Shown here: positions 7,665 to 10,154 of the stretch, piece by piece
Layout of the letters: each line of letters opens with the position of its first letter
Numbering within the stretch: position 1 is the first letter of the stretch
NCBI GenBank assembly: GCA_038528235.1
Contig: JBCBEX010000120.1
Location: 1 to 10,154, forward strand
Reading direction: 5' to 3'
Length of the DNA stretch: 10,154 nt
Origin: JBCBEX01 sp038528235
GTDB taxonomy: Bacteria; Bacteroidota; Rhodothermia; Rhodothermales; Rubricoccaceae
Translations under genes and position numbers: made by a program
The notes under the pieces: model-generated
What the model saw: the letters and a program-made list of their open reading frames with translations, nothing else
Told to the model about the DNA's origin: nothing
Database searches by the model: none

Positions 7665-7694
7665 GGTGATACCGACCCGCCGCGTTTCCGGTAG
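7665..7694 (+). promoter_or_regulatory. Putative promoter of the 198-aa secreted protein gene, GGTGAT-N18-CGGTAG
   Basis: GGTGAT (7665-7670), 18 bases, then CGGTAG (7689-7694) preceded by TTC. Both boxes and the spacer length are identical to the kinase motif on the other strand at 5164-5193, although the spacer sequences differ, so this is not a copied block. It lies in the 89-bp gap between two genes, 37 bp before the ATG at 7732. A second GCGGTGAT copy at 7647-7654 has no CGGTAG partner. The function is inferred from position and recurrence. Confidence 0.45.
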
Positions 7695-7731
7695 CCCCCC
7701 TATCCCGACCTCTCGTACCTCCGGTTTAGCC

Positions 7732-8328
7732 ATGAAAGCCTTCGCCCTTCTGTTCACCGCGCTCCTGTTCGCAGGCCCCGCCCTCGCCCAGGACACGGGC
7801 ATCCACGTCGCCGGCCATTGGACACTCGATGTCTACAACGCCGACGGTACCCTCGACGAGTCCCGCGCTTTCCACAACGACTTGGTCCTTGACGGCGGGA
7901 GCCTCCTCGTGCGCCTCCTCGCCCGCGATGCTGAACACGGAGCCTTCCAACTCCGGATCCGCGGCGTCGACGGTCCGCTTTGCGGGGACGATAGCTCCAG
8001 ATCTCCCTGCACCCTAGCCGAACCAGGGACCATAGCAGACGACCCGGAAGACCCGCTCGATGACCTCACGCTGGAGATCGTCAACCGGAATGCTACAAAC
8101 GGCAACCCGACCGTCCTCCGCCTCTCCGGGCGTGCCGTGATCGGCTTCGCCGGGCAGATCGGTGGGGTCTCCTCCCAGCAGTACTACTGCCAGTACGACG
8201 AGGTGGACCTCTGCGGCCCCGAGACGGCTGGCTTCCTGAGGGACTTTACCGATCGAACGTTTGATGTGCCGCTCGACGTGGAGGTCGGCCAGACGGTGGA
8301 TGTGACCTTTGAGCTTTCGTTCGAGTAG
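7732..8328 (+). CDS. Secreted protein of unknown function, four cysteines
   Basis: This is a 198-aa protein. A clear signal peptide (MKAFALLFTALLFAGPALA) has a predicted cut before Gln20, giving a mature chain of about 179 residues. I do not recognise an enzyme family. The N-terminal stretch GHWTLDVYNADGTL...AFHNDLV (29-52) resembles, from memory, a loosely described group of hypothetical exported proteins with a GHW-D-NPDG-FEN-L pattern; this needs a search. The C-terminus VDVTFELSFE suggests a final beta strand, and the whole looks beta-rich. Cys84, 93, 153 and 161 may form two disulphides in the periplasm or outside. There is no T9SS tail and no lipobox. ATG 7732 is chosen because it starts the signal peptide. 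The next gene begins 4 bp after its stop, so the two are probably co-transcribed, and a promoter-like motif lies 37 bp upstream of this gene. The part around 8020-8110 looks slightly less GC-rich than the neighbours. Confidence 0.82.
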   Translation: MKAFALLFTALLFAGPALAQDTGIHVAGHWTLDVYNADGTLDESRAFHNDLVLDGGSLLVRLLARDAEHGAFQLRIRGVDGPLCGDDSSRSPCTLAEPGTIADDPEDPLDDLTLEIVNRNATNGNPTVLRLSGRAVIGFAGQIGGVSSQQYYCQYDEVDLCGPETAGFLRDFTDRTFDVPLDVEVGQTVDVTFELSFE

Positions 8329-8332
8329 ACCC

Positions 8333-10154
8333 ATGCGCTTGCCCTTCCCGCTTCCCCTCCTCGTGCTGGGGCTTCTCGTGCTCGCTGCTCCGGCACGCGG
8401 CCAGATCGAGGCGACCGAGCAGAAGCTCACCCTCGCCGACGGCGACCGCAACGACGCCTTCGGGACGGCCCTCGCACTGGACGGTACGACGCTCGCCGTC
8501 GGCTCCGACAACGCGGCCGTCTACCTCTTCGAGCGAGGCCCGGACGCCACGAGTCCGTGGACCGAAGGCCAGCGCCTCCTAGCCCTCGACGTCGCCAACG
8601 ATGAGCAGCGCGCTGCAGGTTTCGGCGGAGCCATCGCGCTTGACGGGGACCGCCTCATCGTGGGAGCGTCCGGCGGTACCACCGAGGCGTTCATCTACGA
8701 ACGCACCGCGGGCGTATGGTCGCTCAGCGCGGTGCTCGTTGACGACCCGGAGGACGACGCCGAGGAGTTCAACGACGCGTTTGGCAGGGCCGTCGCCATC
8801 AAGGGCGACCGTATCGCGGTCGGGGCCGCCGGCGAAGGCGACTTCAACGAGGGGTCGGTCTACGTCTTCGAGCGGCAAGGGGGGACGTGGGTGCGGACCG
8901 CGCTCCTCACGGACCCGGACGGTCGCACGGCCGACTTTTTCGGGCGCGAGGTCGCGCTCGAAGGAGACCGCCTCGCCGTGGCGTCCAACGCGGTGGACCT
9001 CGACGGCGTCCGTGATGCTGGGGCCGTCTTCATCTACGACCGCGCGCCGGACGGGACCTGGACGCGCGCAGCCAAGCTCACGGCCTTCGACGCCGCCGAG
9101 GCGGACGGGCTGGGCGGGAGCGTCGCCTTCAACGGACCCGATGAACTGCTCGTCGGTGCCGACGACGTCGACGGGCCGGGCGGCGTCAACACCGGGGCGG
9201 TCTATGTCTTTCGCTTCGACGGCACCACGTGGCGCGAGGACCAGAAGCTCACGATCCCCGACGCGGGTCGGTTCGAGAGCCTCGGCGCGAGCGTGGCCGC
9301 GCAGGACGGCCGCGCGTGGGTCGGGTCGCTCGGCGTCGGCGGGCAGGGCGGCGCGGTGGAGTTCGTAAGGGAGGCCGGCGGCTGGGTACGCGCTCGGACG
9401 CTGCTCCCGACCGGAGGAAGCAGCACCGACCGCCTCGGAACCAGCCTCGTCTTCGACGGCGAGCGCCTCGTCATCGGGTCTCCGGGCGACGACGACCAGG
9501 CGAGCAACGCTGGAGCGGCCTATGCCTACACCGCCGCTGAGCCACCACCCCCCGCCCTCACGCTCTTCGTCCAGGAGCGCGTCCTCGTATCCGACGCCCC
9601 CCGCGCACGTGGGGCGCTCCGGCTGCTCGTCCAAGAGCGCGTCGCCGCCAACGACAACGTAGGCATTGCTCGCAGCGATGGGTCCGAGGCCATCGGTGGG
9701 CAGTCCATCCGGCTCGACACCGACCTCGTCTCGTTCTTCGCCCCGACGGGCCTGTCCGTGCTCTTCGAGGACGTGAGCGTCTCCGGTGCGCTGAGCATCT
9801 TCTTCGAGGCGGCGGCGCCAGAGAACACGGAGGGCCTGCCCGACGCGCCGCTCGCGCCCTACCGCTGGGTCATCGCCGCACTGGACGGCCTCACCTTCGA
9901 GGAGGCCGCGGTCCGTTTCGACCCCGCCCTCTTCGACGCGCTCGCCGACCTCAGCCAGGTGACGATCTACCGCCGCCCCGACGCAGGCACCGGCGCCTTC
10001 GAGGAGGTCGCGACCAGCGTCGACCCCGACGACGGCGCGCTCGTCGGCCGCGGCCTGACTGCCTTTAGCGAGTTCGTGATCGCGGGCGACGGCGTGGTCG
10101 TCAACAGCGAGGCCGACCTCCCGCTCGTCTTCGCGCTCGACGGCCCCTACCCCA
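8333..10154 (+). CDS. Secreted seven-bladed FG-GAP propeller protein, large C-terminal region, cut by window end
   Basis: The frame stays open from the ATG at 8333 through all 607 codons to the window edge, so the C-terminus is missing. A signal peptide (MRLPFPLPLLVLGLLVLAAP) is cut near Gln24. Seven FG-GAP-type repeats run to about residue 400, with motifs such as DAFG, AGFG, DAFG, DFFG, DGLG, ESLG and DRLG followed by DG-R-L-A-V-G and GAVYVF. The N-terminal ATEQKL again supplies the last outer strand, as in the first propeller protein, of which it is a diverged paralogue. A PPPP linker (404-407) leads to a beta-rich region with two near-identical short units, LFVQERVLVSDAP and LLVQERVAANDNV (411-443), and a domain ending LTAFSEFVIA (575-584). 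The last residues, FALDGPYP, look like the start of a T9SS sorting tail (PYPNP is usual). It lies 4 bp after the previous gene, so translational coupling is likely. No catalytic motif was seen. Confidence 0.88.
   Translation, partial: MRLPFPLPLLVLGLLVLAAPARGQIEATEQKLTLADGDRNDAFGTALALDGTTLAVGSDNAAVYLFERGPDATSPWTEGQRLLALDVANDEQRAAGFGGAIALDGDRLIVGASGGTTEAFIYERTAGVWSLSAVLVDDPEDDAEEFNDAFGRAVAIKGDRIAVGAAGEGDFNEGSVYVFERQGGTWVRTALLTDPDGRTADFFGREVALEGDRLAVASNAVDLDGVRDAGAVFIYDRAPDGTWTRAAKLTAFDAAEADGLGGSVAFNGPDELLVGADDVDGPGGVNTGAVYVFRFDGTTWREDQKLTIPDAGRFESLGASVAAQDGRAWVGSLGVGGQGGAVEFVREAGGWVRARTLLPTGGSSTDRLGTSLVFDGERLVIGSPGDDDQASNAGAAYAYTAAEPPPPALTLFVQERVLVSDAPRARGALRLLVQERVAANDNVGIARSDGSEAIGGQSIRLDTDLVSFFAPTGLSVLFEDVSVSGALSIFFEAAAPENTEGLPDAPLAPYRWVIAALDGLTFEEAAVRFDPALFDALADLSQVTIYRRPDAGTGAFEEVATSVDPDDGALVGRGLTAFSEFVIAGDGVVVNSEADLPLVFALDGPYP

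Overview
This is a window of about 10 kb of compact, high-GC DNA. It probably comes from a marine member of the Rhodothermota (Rhodothermales, of the Rubricoccus/Rubrivirga type). That assignment is an inference. It rests on four things: an FtsX/MacB-type permease of the Bacteroidota style; an ECF sigma factor of the PF07638/TIGR02999 type next to a PknB-like kinase with TPRs; exported FG-GAP propeller proteins with a type IX secretion (T9SS) C-terminal tail; and start codons with few Shine-Dalgarno sequences. No RNA gene, insertion sequence, CRISPR array or prophage was seen.

Layout. Bases 1-93 are a 16-bp tandem repeat array that runs off the left edge. A two-domain ABC permease (157-2556, +) follows; its ATPase is not in the window. 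A membrane Ser/Thr kinase with a long TPR region (2576-5125, -) converges on it with a 19-bp gap. Upstream of the kinase on the same strand is an ECF sigma factor gene (5249-5842, -). The 123-bp gap between them holds three 15-bp tandem repeats and a promoter-like motif. Divergent from the sigma gene are three genes for exported proteins on the + strand: a seven-bladed FG-GAP propeller with a complete T9SS tail (6137-7642), a 198-aa secreted protein of unknown function with four cysteines (7732-8328), and a second seven-bladed propeller protein (8333 to the window end, incomplete) that starts 4 bp after the previous stop.

How the genes may work together. The sigma factor has no anti-sigma gene beside it. 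It has lost the acidic DAED motif of region 2.2 and carries Asn-Thr-Thr-Ala there, so the neighbouring kinase is a good candidate for its control switch, as in the known EcfP/PknT type of regulation. The most interesting observation is a bipartite motif, (GG/CA)TGAT-N18-CGGTAG preceded by TT and one base, found at identical spacing upstream of the kinase, the first propeller gene and the small secreted-protein gene. It lies 37 to 53 bp before each start codon. It looks like a shared alternative promoter, and the local ECF sigma factor is the obvious candidate to read it. If so, this is a small sigma/kinase regulon whose output is a set of cell-surface or secreted propeller proteins. The sequence shows the motif; the regulatory link is inference.
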